This document shows, piece by piece, positions 15,926 to 25,352 of a DNA stretch of 64,000 bases. The notes beneath the pieces were generated by a model that worked only from the letters and a program-made list of their open reading frames with translations, had not been told where the DNA came from and searched no databases. Source of the stretch: Thermatribacter sp048814795 (GTDB taxonomy: Bacteria > Atribacterota > Atribacteria > Atribacterales > Thermatribacteraceae); the NCBI GenBank assembly GCA_048814795.1, contig CP184673.1, forward strand, positions 2,108,001 to 2,172,000. The letters are read 5' to 3'. Position 1 is the stretch's first letter. Each line of letters opens with the position of its first letter. The translations under genes were made by a program, and so were the position numbers.

Positions 15926-18499
15926 CTATTTTTTACCGCAACAATACTTATACTTCAAACCGCTACCACAGGGACAGGGGTCGTTCCGACCCACCTTCTT
16001 TTTTATGCTCTTATCCTTTAAAAAGGTTCCCGAAGTTGAAACAACCCGAGAATCAGCTCCTCCTTCCAGAGTCCTTTTCCGGGGCGAAGAACTCGAGGTG
16101 GAAACTCTGGTAGCCCGAGAATCCTGAGAACCACCAGCTTTATCAACCACCCTAATCCGCAAAAGGTAACGCAGCGTATCCTCCCGAATACGAGCGATCA
16201 TATCTTGAAACATATCAAAAGCTTCCAATTGATACTCTACGAAAGGGTCTCTCTGACCAACAGCGCGCAGACCAATACCTTCTCTGAGGTGATCCATATT
16301 GTGCAGGTGGTCCTTCCAGTGGGTATCCACAACCCTCAACAGGACATAACGCTCGACCTCTCTGAAAACTCCCTCACCTATAGATTGCACTTTTTCCTGA
16401 TAAATGTTTTTCAGTCTTTCCAAAATCAACTCTCTAAGCCTATCGCGATCAAAAGAAGACTTTTCCTTCTCAGCAACCCCCAGGCTCCATCCAAAAAGGT
16501 AATACAATCTTCTATCCAGGCCTTCCCAATCCCACTCTTCAGGATACAGCTTTTCATCGGCATAAATATTCAGAATTTCCTCAACCACTTCCTCCATCAT
16601 TTGAAAAACAAAAGGCCTTACACTATCGGCAAAGAGAACCGTCCGTCTTTGCGAGTAAATAACCTCCCGCTGCTTGTTCATTATGTCATCATAGCGGAGC
16701 AGCGTCTTGCGCAAATCAAAGTGATAACCCTCCACCTTTTTTTGCGCCGACTCGATCATCCTGGTTACCAGAGGGTGCTCAATGGGCACACCGCGTTCCA
16801 TACCGAAGCGATCCATAATGCCTGCTATTTTCTCTGAACCAAAAAGGCGCAGCAGGTTATCCTCGAGAGATAGGAAAAACTGAGAAGAACCGGGGTCTCC
16901 TTGCCTTCCAGCTCTACCCCGCAACTGATTATCGATACGTCGGCTCTCATGTCGCTCTGTACCAATTACATGCAATCCACCCAGCTCAGCAACTCCTTCG
17001 CCAAGAACAATGTCAGTTCCCCGGCCAGCCATGTTAGTAGAGATAGTCACAGCTCCTCTTTGCCCAGCCTGAGCAATTATTTCAGCTTCTTTTTCATGGT
17101 TTTTGGCATTGAGAACCTGGTGAGGAATACCCTTTTTGTGGAGCATTCTGCTCAACCGCTCCGATTTTTCAATAGAAACTGTACCCACCAGAACAGGCCT
17201 ACCCTGACGGTGAAGTTCTTCTATTTCCTCCACCACTGCCTCAAACTTCTCTTCCTCAGTACGATAAATAACATCCTGCAAATTAGTACGCCGCAGGGGT
17301 TTATTGGTGGGAATCACTACCACCGGCATTCCATAGGTAAATATGAATTCCTCTTCTTCCGTTTTGGCAGTACCGGTCATACCACATATCTTTTCATACA
17401 TGCGAAAGTAATTCTGATAACTGATCGAAGCCAGGGTCTGGTTTTCTTCTTTGACCTGAAGTTTTTCCTTGGCTTCTATGGCCTGATGCAACCCGTCGCT
17501 GTAACGGCGGCCGTGCATCAACCTTCCCGTAAATTCGTCAACAATAATTACCTCACCATTTTTAACTACATAATCTACGTCTTTACGGTAAAGATGATGA
17601 GCTCGCAGTGCCTGCCTTACCAGGTGTTCCAGTGTCCCCTTACCTGTATCCTCATAAAGATTATCAACGTGAAGCAGTTTTTCCACTTCCCGTACGCCTT
17701 CTTCAGTAAGCCATACTGCTTTAGTCTTTTCTTCAATTTCGAAATGCTCACCTTGACGAAGTCTCCTGACCACCCGGTCAATCTTGTAATATATCTCGAC
17801 AGACTCCTCAGCAGGACCAGAAATAATAAGGGGAGTCCTGGCTTCATCAATCAGAATGCTGTCTACCTCGTCGATAATGGCATAGTGCAGTTCTCTTTGC
17901 ACGATATCTTCACGATGCACCGCCATATTATCTCTAAGGTAATCAAAACCGAATTCGGTATTGGTGCCATAAGTTATGTCGCAATTATAAGCTTCTTTAC
18001 GCTCCTCTCTTGAGGAATCATGCTGAATAAGACCAACCGAAAGACCCAAAAATTCGTAAATGGGTCCCATCCAGAAGCGGTCACGCTTGGCCAGATAATC
18101 GTTTACAGTAACTATATGCACACCCCGACCGGTTAAAGCGTTCAAATAAGCAGGCATGGTAGCTACCAGGGTTTTGCCCTCACCAGTCTGCATTTCAGCA
18201 ATCTTGCCCTGGTGCAAAACCACCGCACCCATTACCTGTACATCAAAGTGACGCATGCCCACTACTCGCTTTGCAGCTTCACGAACTACTGCAAAAGCCT
18301 CTCGAAGCAAATCATCCAGCGTTTCTCCCGCCTGAAGACGTTGCCTAAACTGGTCTGTCTTGGCCCGAAGCTCTGCGTCACTGAGGCGAACAATATCGTT
18401 CTCCAGAGCATTGATAGGCACCACGTATTCTTCGTACAGTTTTCTTATTAGGCGATCCTGGGTTTTCTTTGACCAGAATTCCTTCAAAACACCAAACAT
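15926..18499 (-). CDS. secA: Preprotein translocase ATPase SecA
   Basis: About 857 residues. It drives export of unfolded preproteins through SecYEG. Visible are the Walker A region (QTGEGKT), DEVDS of the DEAD motif, the GRAGRQGD motif VI, and a C-terminal zinc-binding SEC-C motif (CPCGSG...YCCG) that binds SecB or ribosomes in other species. A frame opens 9 codons earlier, but the ATG at 18499 is chosen because AGGAGG lies 7 bases upstream and MFGVLKEFW matches usual SecA N-termini. It ends just upstream of prfB on the same strand. Confidence 0.97.
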   Translation of the reverse strand: MFGVLKEFWSKKTQDRLIRKLYEEYVVPINALENDIVRLSDAELRAKTDQFRQRLQAGETLDDLLREAFAVVREAAKRVVGMRHFDVQVMGAVVLHQGKIAEMQTGEGKTLVATMPAYLNALTGRGVHIVTVNDYLAKRDRFWMGPIYEFLGLSVGLIQHDSSREERKEAYNCDITYGTNTEFGFDYLRDNMAVHREDIVQRELHYAIIDEVDSILIDEARTPLIISGPAEESVEIYYKIDRVVRRLRQGEHFEIEEKTKAVWLTEEGVREVEKLLHVDNLYEDTGKGTLEHLVRQALRAHHLYRKDVDYVVKNGEVIIVDEFTGRLMHGRRYSDGLHQAIEAKEKLQVKEENQTLASISYQNYFRMYEKICGMTGTAKTEEEEFIFTYGMPVVVIPTNKPLRRTNLQDVIYRTEEEKFEAVVEEIEELHRQGRPVLVGTVSIEKSERLSRMLHKKGIPHQVLNAKNHEKEAEIIAQAGQRGAVTISTNMAGRGTDIVLGEGVAELGGLHVIGTERHESRRIDNQLRGRAGRQGDPGSSQFFLSLEDNLLRLFGSEKIAGIMDRFGMERGVPIEHPLVTRMIESAQKKVEGYHFDLRKTLLRYDDIMNKQREVIYSQRRTVLFADSVRPFVFQMMEEVVEEILNIYADEKLYPEEWDWEGLDRRLYYLFGWSLGVAEKEKSSFDRDRLRELILERLKNIYQEKVQSIGEGVFREVERYVLLRVVDTHWKDHLHNMDHLREGIGLRAVGQRDPFVEYQLEAFDMFQDMIARIREDTLRYLLRIRVVDKAGGSQDSRATRVSTSSSSPRKRTLEGGADSRVVSTSGTFLKDKSIKKKVGRNDPCPCGSGLKYKYCCGKK

Positions 18500-18536
18500 A
18501 AAATGCCTCCTAAAAAACTTTATCAATTATAGCACA

Positions 18537-19349
18537 TTACGCCTCAGAATCCTTTTCAGCGGCAGATAACGCCTTGAGTAAAGAAAGCCACTGCTCTGGT
18601 GATAGCTCCTCAGCTCTAAAATTCTCCAGACCAAGTTCGGTAAAGATGCTTTTCAAATTCAGCTGCGGAAAACACTTTTTCAGGACTGTACTCACCTTTT
18701 TTCTGCGCTCGGCAAAGAGACACAGGGCAATCTGCCATAATTTATCAAGCAAGGCTCTATCCGGTTTCTCCCGCTTAAATCTGAGCTTAACTATTACTGA
18801 GTCAACTCTGGGCTTAGGCCGAAAGGCAGAGCGAGGAACCGGCCATATTCCTTGTATTTCTGCCACGAAAGGTACGATCACCGATAAGGGGCCTTTCTTT
18901 CTGTGAGGAATACCCAGAAAGACTCTCTCGGCAAACTCACGTTGAACCATAAGTACTGCTAATTGCCATTCCACATTACACAAAAACACCTTGGTTACAA
19001 TCTCGGTTGAAAGATAATAGGGTAAATTGGATACCAGTTTGAGGTTCTTTTTCGAAAATCCCTGAAGCAGAGAGTTGAGGTCAAGTTCAAGAATATCGGA
19101 ACAATAGAGAAAAACGTTGTCAAAGCTACCAAGAAGCGTAGCTGCTTTTTCAAAAAGTTCGGGATCCCTTTCAACTCCAATTACCCGGGCACCACTTCCG
19201 GCAAGGGCTTTGGTCAAAAAACCTTTTCCCACACCAATTTCCAGCACTACATCTTCTACAGATAATTCCGCAAGGGAGACGATAAGGTCTCTTATGTCAG
19301 AATTCACCAAAAAGTGCTGGCCCCATTTGGCTGAGGAGCGACCACTCAT
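18537..19349 (-). CDS. rsmA: 16S rRNA dimethyladenosine transferase RsmA/KsgA
   Basis: 270 residues. It dimethylates two adjacent adenines near the 3' end of 16S rRNA as a late ribosome-assembly check. The SAM-binding motif I is LEIGVGKGFLTKAL, the catalytic NLPY motif appears as SNLPYYLST, and the C-terminal helical domain is complete. It is the last gene of a dense same-strand series that starts with metG. The gap to the upstream Cys-rich gene is 5 bases. Confidence 0.96.
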   Translation of the reverse strand: MSGRSSAKWGQHFLVNSDIRDLIVSLAELSVEDVVLEIGVGKGFLTKALAGSGARVIGVERDPELFEKAATLLGSFDNVFLYCSDILELDLNSLLQGFSKKNLKLVSNLPYYLSTEIVTKVFLCNVEWQLAVLMVQREFAERVFLGIPHRKKGPLSVIVPFVAEIQGIWPVPRSAFRPKPRVDSVIVKLRFKREKPDRALLDKLWQIALCLFAERRKKVSTVLKKCFPQLNLKSIFTELGLENFRAEELSPEQWLSLLKALSAAEKDSEA

Positions 19350-19354
19350 GAAAA

Positions 19355-19552
19355 CTATAGATTGGCCCTGGGGCTATTCTCAATATCTCCTTCCTGAGCG
19401 TGAGAAAGATGATCCGGGAAGAAATAATCACAACGTTCAACCGGAACAGTACGTTCCTTCTGCTCACCCAATAAACAACGATAAATACCTTTCTTCTTCA
19501 TCTCTGGATCACAATATCGGCAAACCTGACACAAGCCCTCTGGGTTATACAA
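19355..19552 (-). CDS. Small cysteine-rich protein, unknown function
   Basis: 65 residues with five cysteines in the first 41 (CxxCxxC at 8-14, then Cys25 and Cys40), a spacing that could hold a metal or small Fe-S site. No family was recognised. The start is TTG at 19552 with GGAGG 8 bases upstream, and codon context resembles its neighbours. It sits between the Asp23-like gene and rsmA in the same transcription unit, which supports its reality. Function cannot be inferred. Confidence 0.65.
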   Translation of the reverse strand: MYNPEGLCQVCRYCDPEMKKKGIYRCLLGEQKERTVPVERCDYFFPDHLSHAQEGDIENSPRANL

Positions 19553-19590
19553 GACAAAAACCTCCTTTTTTCACATTTTTTAAACCCCCA

Positions 19591-19944
19591 TCATGACCAC
19601 ACCACTTCCTGCACCCTAATGTTGACCTTTCGAGGAAAAATACCAAAGTAATCCTTCAAAGCGCCAAACACCATTCTTTGAACTTCCAGGGCAACCCGAT
19701 GAAACTGGCAGTCTTCCTGAAGAGTTAGAAGTAGGTTGATTTCCAGCACTCCGTCCTGGAGAGGCACTTTGTCGTTCGAATTAAGTGGCTGTTCCCCAGC
19801 AATTATTCCTGCCCTGTTGCGAGGAACTTGAACGCTAACTACTCCCGGGACTTTTTTAGCTGCCATCTGAATGATATCAAGAAGGGTAGAAACACTAACT
19901 CTGGTAACACCCTCTTCTCTTTCAAACTCAGCGATCAACTTCAA
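19591..19944 (-). CDS. Asp23/Gls24-like (DUF322) protein
   Basis: 117 residues with the Asp23 pattern: an N-terminal VSVSTLLDIIQMAAKKVPGV helix region and a hydrophobic beta segment (LEINLLLTL). A helix plus VNIRVQEV strand closes the fold. In Firmicutes these proteins lie on the membrane and affect envelope homeostasis. The start overlaps the SLOG gene by 17 bases. A related domain is fused to an ATPase at 13970-14815, so the genome has at least two versions. An alternative reading as an unrelated alpha/beta protein is less likely. Confidence 0.75.
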   Translation of the reverse strand: MKLIAEFEREEGVTRVSVSTLLDIIQMAAKKVPGVVSVQVPRNRAGIIAGEQPLNSNDKVPLQDGVLEINLLLTLQEDCQFHRVALEVQRMVFGALKDYFGIFPRKVNIRVQEVVWS

Positions 19945-20422
19945 CCTCCAGGCATTTAAAAAGGTAAGCTACAGCTTCCTGAGCACTTTCGAATTGAGGG
20001 AAAAAAGCTTCCTTACCACTGCCATCTTTAAGCTGCCAGGTGCGCAAGCCTGCCAGAGGCTTGCCATGCTTGAGTGCAAAGGCTATTTCACTCAAAGTAC
20101 CCGCACCACCGCCACAGGCCACCAGAGCCGAAGAAGAAAGAACTATAATAAGATTCCTGGCCTCTCCAAGACCAGTAACAATACGGTGGTCTACAAAAGG
20201 ATTAGCTTCGCTGGCTGAGTACCCAGGAAGGATACCAATGGTAATCCCTCCCTCTTTTTTGGCTCCTCGACAGGCAGCCTCCATTACACCGCCCAAGCCC
20301 CCACAAAGCAGCACTGCGCCTCGCCGTGCTATTTCGCACCCCACCTTAAAAGCCAGCTCAATAATTGAAGCATCATTTGAGGAAGCGGTACCTATTACCC
20401 CGATAACAGGCTTATTCTCCAT
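19928..20422 (-). CDS. SLOG/TIGR00725-type nucleotide-binding Rossmann protein (LOG-like)
   Basis: 164 residues. The N-terminal VIGVIGTASS begins a Rossmann fold. GGLGGVMEAACRGA and GGGAGTLSE are the signature loops of the LOG/lysine-decarboxylase-like and TIGR00725 families. LOG proteins hydrolyse nucleoside 5'-monophosphates to release the base, while TIGR00725 members are uncharacterised. The ATG overlaps the bifunctional nuclease stop by 11 bases. The exact reaction is unproven. Confidence 0.85.
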   Translation of the reverse strand: MENKPVIGVIGTASSNDASIIELAFKVGCEIARRGAVLLCGGLGGVMEAACRGAKKEGGITIGILPGYSASEANPFVDHRIVTGLGEARNLIIVLSSSALVACGGGAGTLSEIAFALKHGKPLAGLRTWQLKDGSGKEAFFPQFESAQEAVAYLFKCLEVEVDR

Positions 20423-20915
20423 AACCCAGGTACTTTTTCAAGTCTTCAGGCTTGAGGTTATCCAGAAACTGGCGAAATTCCTCAATCTCTTTATCATCTA
20501 TTTCTCCCACAGCAAGAGCAGTAGAACTTCTGATTTCCTCCGAAATATAAATGGGCGCCTTCATGCGCAGAGAAAGTGCAATACCATCGCTGGGTCGGGA
20601 ATCCACCGTAATCTCCTTATCTCCGACCTTGAGATAGAGAAGAGCATAGAAAGTATTGTCAACGATCTTGGTAATAACCACTTTTTCAAGCTCTGCTCCC
20701 AAACTGCGAATAACCGAAGCCATTAAATCATGGGTAAGAGGACGAGGAGTTTCCACCTCCTGAAGTCCCAAAAGAATAGCCTGTGCCTCAAAGGGACCTA
20801 TCCAGATAGGCAAACTCCTTTTTTCTTCCTCATCAACCAGAACCACCACAGCCATAGCGTTTTTCTGGTCAAACATTAAACCCTGAACTTTCATCTTCAA
20901 CATGGACCCGGTCAT
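20412..20915 (-). CDS. BFN-domain (DUF151) bifunctional nuclease family protein
   Basis: About 163-167 residues. The segments LPIWIGPFEAQAI, RPLTHDLMASVI and SRPSDGIALSLR are the hallmarks of the DUF151/BFN fold, members of which have both DNase and RNase activity. The C-terminal acidic tail resembles the UVR-like extension seen in some members. Two in-frame ATGs (20915 and 20903) are possible; neither has a strong site. A TATAAT at 20957-20952 on the minus strand could serve as a -10 box for an internal promoter, with a weak -35. Confidence 0.86.
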   Translation of the reverse strand: MTGSMLKMKVQGLMFDQKNAMAVVVLVDEEEKRSLPIWIGPFEAQAILLGLQEVETPRPLTHDLMASVIRSLGAELEKVVITKIVDNTFYALLYLKVGDKEITVDSRPSDGIALSLRMKAPIYISEEIRSSTALAVGEIDDKEIEEFRQFLDNLKPEDLKKYLGYGE

Positions 20916-20971
20916 CCTTTTCCCAATACTCTTTCCCAGACTCTACATCATATTATAACGGAAGTCGAGCT

Positions 20972-21766
20972 TTAAAGTTCCCCAAATTTTTCCAAAAAGT
21001 TCCTTTGGCCAAAAAAGGCAAAAAAATTATTAACAAGCAGATTTTGAAGGTCCCCCACGGACATGCCTAAAAGTTCGCTGAGAAACGTAGCCGTATAAAC
21101 CAAAAAAGCAGGTTCATTTCTTTTGCCTCGCTTTTTTTGGGGAGCCAGGTAGGGAGCATCAGTTTCCAGGAAAAGCCGCTCGCGAGGCATAGAAAGAACA
21201 ATCTCTCTAAGTCGATGGGCCTTGGGGAAAGTCAGTACTCCTCCAAGTGAAAAACCCACTTTAAGGGGCAACAGAGCCTGAACAATTTCCCGATCACCGG
21301 AAAAACAATGCCAAATCACAGGTATATCCCGTGCATGTTCTCTAAGAATCGAGAGCATATCCTGCTCTGACTCTCGAGAATGAACTATTATCGGCAAGCC
21401 ATAAGTTCGGGCCAGCTCTATCTGGATGAGGAAAACCCGCTTCTGGTTTTCTATATAGTTTCTATCCCAATAGTAATCAAGACCAACTTCGCCGATGGCT
21501 ACAACCTTAGGATGCCGCAAATAATCAGCAAGTCTTGAGAAATCAGGCAATACATCCCTAACTTCCTGAGGGTGAATGCCCAAAGCTGCGTATACCCCTG
21601 GAAAGCGCTCGGCTATATCGAGTGTCCGAACAACAGATTCTAAAGAGGTTGCGTTGCTTAAAATTATTTTTACTTTTGCCTCTTCTGCTCTTTTTACAAC
21701 CTCATTGATATCCCCTGCAAACTTAGGATCATCAAGGTGAGCATGAATATCAACCCAGAAATTCAT
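20972..21766 (-). CDS. tatD: TatD-family metal-dependent hydrolase
   Basis: 264 residues, a TIM-barrel amidohydrolase. Metal ligands are visible in HAHLDD at the N-terminus, GEVGLDYYWD, IVHSRE, WHCFSGD and ETDAPYLAP. TatD enzymes are 3'-5' DNases or general phosphoesterases. The ATG overlaps the stop of the tRNA-binding protein gene by 4 bases. The metG-tatD order is widespread in bacteria and supports the call. Confidence 0.95.
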   Translation of the reverse strand: MNFWVDIHAHLDDPKFAGDINEVVKRAEEAKVKIILSNATSLESVVRTLDIAERFPGVYAALGIHPQEVRDVLPDFSRLADYLRHPKVVAIGEVGLDYYWDRNYIENQKRVFLIQIELARTYGLPIIVHSRESEQDMLSILREHARDIPVIWHCFSGDREIVQALLPLKVGFSLGGVLTFPKAHRLREIVLSMPRERLFLETDAPYLAPQKKRGKRNEPAFLVYTATFLSELLGMSVGDLQNLLVNNFFAFFGQRNFLEKFGEL

Positions 21767-22095
21767 CTCACCCTGCTTCCCGGCTCAATGTCCCGGTCTA
21801 TAGTCAGCAGGCTTACTGTTCCTTTTCCATCGTCGGCAGCAAGCAACATTCCTTGAGACACCACTCCCCGGATAGTCGCAGGCTTCAGGTTAGCAAGAAC
21901 TACTATTTTTTTGCCTTTTATCTCTTCGGGCCTGTAATAAGGCGCAAGCCCAGCCACCAGAGTTCTCTCTTCTTTGCCCAGGGAAATTCTGAGCTTTAAA
22001 AGGGCTCTTGTTCCCTCAACACGTTCCACATCAAGAACTTCCGCTACCCGCAATTCAACTTTCTGAAAATCCTCAAGATTTATTTCAGGAACCAT
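21763..22095 (-). CDS. Stand-alone tRNA-binding domain (detached MetRS C-terminal domain)
   Basis: 110 residues forming one EMAP II/Trbp111-type OB fold: VELRVAEVLDVERVEG, LVAGLAPYY, VLANLKPATIRGV and SQGMLLAA. In many bacteria this domain is fused to the C-terminus of MetRS. Here it is a separate gene 17 bases downstream of metG. It most likely dimerises and increases tRNA affinity of MetRS in trans. Confidence 0.92.
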   Translation of the reverse strand: MVPEINLEDFQKVELRVAEVLDVERVEGTRALLKLRISLGKEERTLVAGLAPYYRPEEIKGKKIVVLANLKPATIRGVVSQGMLLAADDGKGTVSLLTIDRDIEPGSRVR

Positions 22096-22112
22096 ACGGT
22101 CAAACCTCCTTA

Positions 22113-23645
22113 TCAGCTCTCTATTCTTGGGAAAAGGGGGACTGGCTTTTCAAGATTAAAAACTTGCGGCCCATTTTCCCAGTTTGCTTCTTTTTCCCAG
22201 GAATCAAAAGCAGGAAAGTCCCCCAAGCCCAAAGTCCTCCACAGCTTACTACAGGATTGGGGACAGAAAGGATAAATCATTACTGCAAGAATACGTGCGC
22301 AGTCCAAAAGGCGGTAAAGGATAGCATTTAATTCTTCTTTTTTTTCAGGGTTCTTGCTCAACCGCCAGGGCGCCTTCTGGTCGATATAACGATTACCAAA
22401 GTGCACCAGCTTCCAGATACTCTCCAGAACCTGCGCAAAGGCAAAACGCTCGAAATAATAAGAAACGGAATCTTTAACCTCTGCAAGAAGGCTTTCCCAT
22501 TCTTCGTCCTGATACAAAGAAGGTTTTTCCACTACTCCATTTAGATACTTCCAGGCCATGCTCGATGTGCGGTGGACCAGGTTACCAAAGTTATCGGAAA
22601 GATCGGCATTGGTACGCTCTATCAAGGCCTTTTCCGAAAAATCTCCATCTAATCCAAAAGTTACCTCACGCATCAAAAAATAACGAAAACGGTCCACTCC
22701 ATAACACTCAATTATCCTATTCGGGTCCACCACATTGCCTTTTGACTTGGACATTTTTTCTTTTTCTACCGTCCACCAACCGTGAGCGAAAATCATTCGG
22801 GGAAGCGGTAGTTCAGCAGCCAGCAACATAGCAGGCCAGAGAACGGCGTGAAAACGCAAGATATCCTTACCAACTAAATGTCTGACCTGAGGCCAGAAAG
22901 TCTGAAACTTTTCTTCATCTCTTCCAAACCCAGCCACCGTAAGGTAGTTTACCAGAGCATCAAACCAGACATAAAAAGTATGCTCAGGGTCAGAAGGGAC
23001 TGGCACTCCCCACTTCACGCCAGTGCGAGAAATACTCTGGTCTTTCAGCCCGCTCCGAACAAAGCTTAACACTTCGTTATAACGGCTCTCCGGCATAACA
23101 AAAGAGGGATGTTTTTCGAGATACTCCAGCAATTCTTCCTGGAGGCGTGATAAGGCAAAAAAATAAGTTTCTTCTTTGACTTTTTCCAGGGGGCGGCCAC
23201 AGTCGGGACACGTCAGTTCTCCACTTAATTGCCCTTCTGTCCAGAATGTTTCGCAGGGAACACAGTACCATCCCTCATAGTCACCTTTATAGATGTAGCC
23301 TTTTTCGTTGAGCAGAGAAAAGAAAGTTTCTACCGTGCGGATATGTCTTTCCTCAGTAGTGCGAACAAAATCATCATAAGAAATATCCATCTTTTTCCAG
23401 AGTTCCAGAAAGCGCTCAACCACCTGATCTACCAGTTCTTGAGGGGCCACACCCTTCTCAAGGGCTGCTTTTTCTATTTTCTGACCATGTTCGTCAGTAC
23501 CAGTAGCAAACAACACTTTTTCTCCCAGCAAACGATGATAACGAGCTAAAACATCTGCAGCACAGGTAGTATAGGCATGTCCAATATGAGGAACATCATT
23601 TACATAGTAAATTGGCGTAGTAATGTAGAAACTACCTTTTTCCAT
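22113..23645 (-). CDS. metG: Methionyl-tRNA synthetase
   Basis: 510 residues, class I synthetase. The HIGH motif is in PHIGHAY near residue 16, KMSKS is present intact (KEKMSKSKGN), and a four-cysteine zinc knuckle lies in the connective peptide (CVPC and CPDC). It ends after the anticodon-binding domain, lacking the C-terminal tRNA-binding domain, which is encoded by the next gene. No T-box leader is visible upstream in the 100-base gap to the radical SAM gene. Confidence 0.97.
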   Translation of the reverse strand: MEKGSFYITTPIYYVNDVPHIGHAYTTCAADVLARYHRLLGEKVLFATGTDEHGQKIEKAALEKGVAPQELVDQVVERFLELWKKMDISYDDFVRTTEERHIRTVETFFSLLNEKGYIYKGDYEGWYCVPCETFWTEGQLSGELTCPDCGRPLEKVKEETYFFALSRLQEELLEYLEKHPSFVMPESRYNEVLSFVRSGLKDQSISRTGVKWGVPVPSDPEHTFYVWFDALVNYLTVAGFGRDEEKFQTFWPQVRHLVGKDILRFHAVLWPAMLLAAELPLPRMIFAHGWWTVEKEKMSKSKGNVVDPNRIIECYGVDRFRYFLMREVTFGLDGDFSEKALIERTNADLSDNFGNLVHRTSSMAWKYLNGVVEKPSLYQDEEWESLLAEVKDSVSYYFERFAFAQVLESIWKLVHFGNRYIDQKAPWRLSKNPEKKEELNAILYRLLDCARILAVMIYPFCPQSCSKLWRTLGLGDFPAFDSWEKEANWENGPQVFNLEKPVPLFPRIES

Positions 23646-23748
23646 ACCTCACACCATCCTCAATTCATTTCTTTGTGCTTTTCACGAAAGCAACCCTCTA
23701 AACAACAACCTATACTTCACAGTGGCAGTATAGAAAATAAATTCTTCA

Positions 23749-25200
23749 TTAGCAAGCCGTGACTCTCTGCACTCCTATGCTTCCTTCCCCAGCTTTCTTA
23801 ACTACCTCCTGCCAGTAGGAAACGTTAAGTCTACAACCCGGATCTGGACCCAGGTAATCACCAAAATAGGCATACGCTCTGGCTCTACACCCACCGCATA
23901 CCGCACGGTAATCACAAACCCCACAATTACCTTTAAACAGAGCACGCTCTCGTAAAGCAACCAGCACCGGAGAAGTGTCCCAGATCTCTTTGAAAGGACG
24001 TTCTAAGAGCTTACCCACAGTGATAGGCATGAAGACACAGGGAGTAACTGTCCCATCAGGTTGAAAAGCGCAGTAAGCCCTTCCCGCACCGCATCCCCCA
24101 ACGTATTCTGCACCAACTCGGGCAAGCTTGCCCTCAGCAGAGGAATAATGCCCGGTTATCACCACGCCTTCGGGATTTTTTTCCAGGCATTTTCTACCAA
24201 ACTGAGGACTGGTGCTGAACACTGCAATTTCTTTCTGCATCAGGCAATCGTAAAGCATATCAAGCATTGTTTCGCGCTCCTGTGGAGTAAGATCCCACTG
24301 CAAAATATCTCTACCGCGTCCCGTGGGTATAAAATTAAACACGTAAAAGCGATGTGCACCCAGACTTTTGGTAAATTCATATAAACGCAGAAGCTGGGAC
24401 AAATTCTTGCGAGTAATAGTAGGAGCAACGCCGACGAGCAGGCCCGCCTTTACTGCGTTCTCAATGCCCTGCACTGTCTTTTTCCACAATCCAGGAATTC
24501 CCCTGAACTGGTCATGAAATTCTGGATCAGCACTCTCCAGACTTATCTCAACATAACTTACTCCACAATCCCGGAGTTTCTTACACATATCTTCAGTTAA
24601 AAGAGTTCCGTTAGTAGCCACAGATAAATAGATTTCCTTCCTTGCTGCGTAGGAAGCCACTTCAAAAAGTTCAGGATCACAAAGAGGTTCTCCTCCCGAA
24701 AAAGCAAGTGTAGGCACAAAGTTCCGATCCAGCTCATCAATAACCATTAAACGCTCCCTGAGGGTTAACTGTTTTGTTTTTTGGCCAGCATTCTGATAAC
24801 AGTGCTTGCACTTGAGGTTGCACAGATTGGTAAAATTCCAGACCACAAGAAGCGGGCTGGCAAACTTCTGAGGTTGAGTAGCACCATATTCAGCAACACT
24901 TCTTGCTAAATTGATGGTTACCCTGCGAATGTTGCGCGAGCCAAATACCTCGCGGATGAGGTACTCCCTCTTCCAACCCAACAAAACCCGTAAAATTTCT
25001 ATAGCAAGATAAATCCAAAAAAAAGTAAATCTTTCTACCAGGGGCAACCCTCTCTTGCTTTTCCCATAATAAAGCAGTATTTTCTCCAACTTTACTCGCC
25101 CCTGATGATCCACAGTGGTTGCCCAGCGGAAAAGATAACGCACAATTCTCGAGTTGAGAAAGCTACGAACCCTATCGGGGTTCATAAAAGCCCGATGCAC
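23749..25200 (-). CDS. Radical SAM/SPASM domain protein
   Basis: 483 residues. An N-terminal region of about 125 residues without a known motif precedes the radical SAM core with CNLKCKHC, which binds the [4Fe-4S] cluster and SAM. The C-terminal SPASM-type region has several cysteine pairs (GGCGAG, CGVCDYRAVCGGCRA) for auxiliary clusters. Such enzymes modify peptides or help mature metal cofactors. No precursor peptide is evident nearby. The GTG at 25200 is chosen because AAGGGGGG lies 7 bases upstream; an ATG five codons on is possible. The divergent neighbour is a zinc alcohol dehydrogenase. The substrate is unknown. Confidence 0.85.
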   Translation of the reverse strand: MHRAFMNPDRVRSFLNSRIVRYLFRWATTVDHQGRVKLEKILLYYGKSKRGLPLVERFTFFWIYLAIEILRVLLGWKREYLIREVFGSRNIRRVTINLARSVAEYGATQPQKFASPLLVVWNFTNLCNLKCKHCYQNAGQKTKQLTLRERLMVIDELDRNFVPTLAFSGGEPLCDPELFEVASYAARKEIYLSVATNGTLLTEDMCKKLRDCGVSYVEISLESADPEFHDQFRGIPGLWKKTVQGIENAVKAGLLVGVAPTITRKNLSQLLRLYEFTKSLGAHRFYVFNFIPTGRGRDILQWDLTPQERETMLDMLYDCLMQKEIAVFSTSPQFGRKCLEKNPEGVVITGHYSSAEGKLARVGAEYVGGCGAGRAYCAFQPDGTVTPCVFMPITVGKLLERPFKEIWDTSPVLVALRERALFKGNCGVCDYRAVCGGCRARAYAYFGDYLGPDPGCRLNVSYWQEVVKKAGEGSIGVQRVTAC

Positions 25201-25221
25201 GTTATATCCCCCCTTTTCTTC

Positions 25222-25249
25222 TCTATAATCATTTTATCAGGAAAGGCAA
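25222..25249 (-). promoter_or_regulatory. Probable promoter of the radical SAM gene
   Basis: On the minus strand TTGCCT (25249-25244) and TATAGA (25227-25222) are 16 bases apart, just upstream of the AAGGGGGG ribosome site. It is a reasonable but not perfect sigma-70 match. Confidence 0.45.
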
Positions 25250-25352
25250 GTTTTACAGGCAACACAAAAAGTAAATGAGAAAATTTTTGTCTCTAAAACT
25301 CATCTCTTGGGGTAGAATGATAAAGGTCAGCTTTTCAACAGGAGGTGTAAAA

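Noticed and set aside
23646..23748. T-box or other riboswitch upstream of metG
   Set aside because: The gap is too short and lacks a T-box bulge or specifier pattern.
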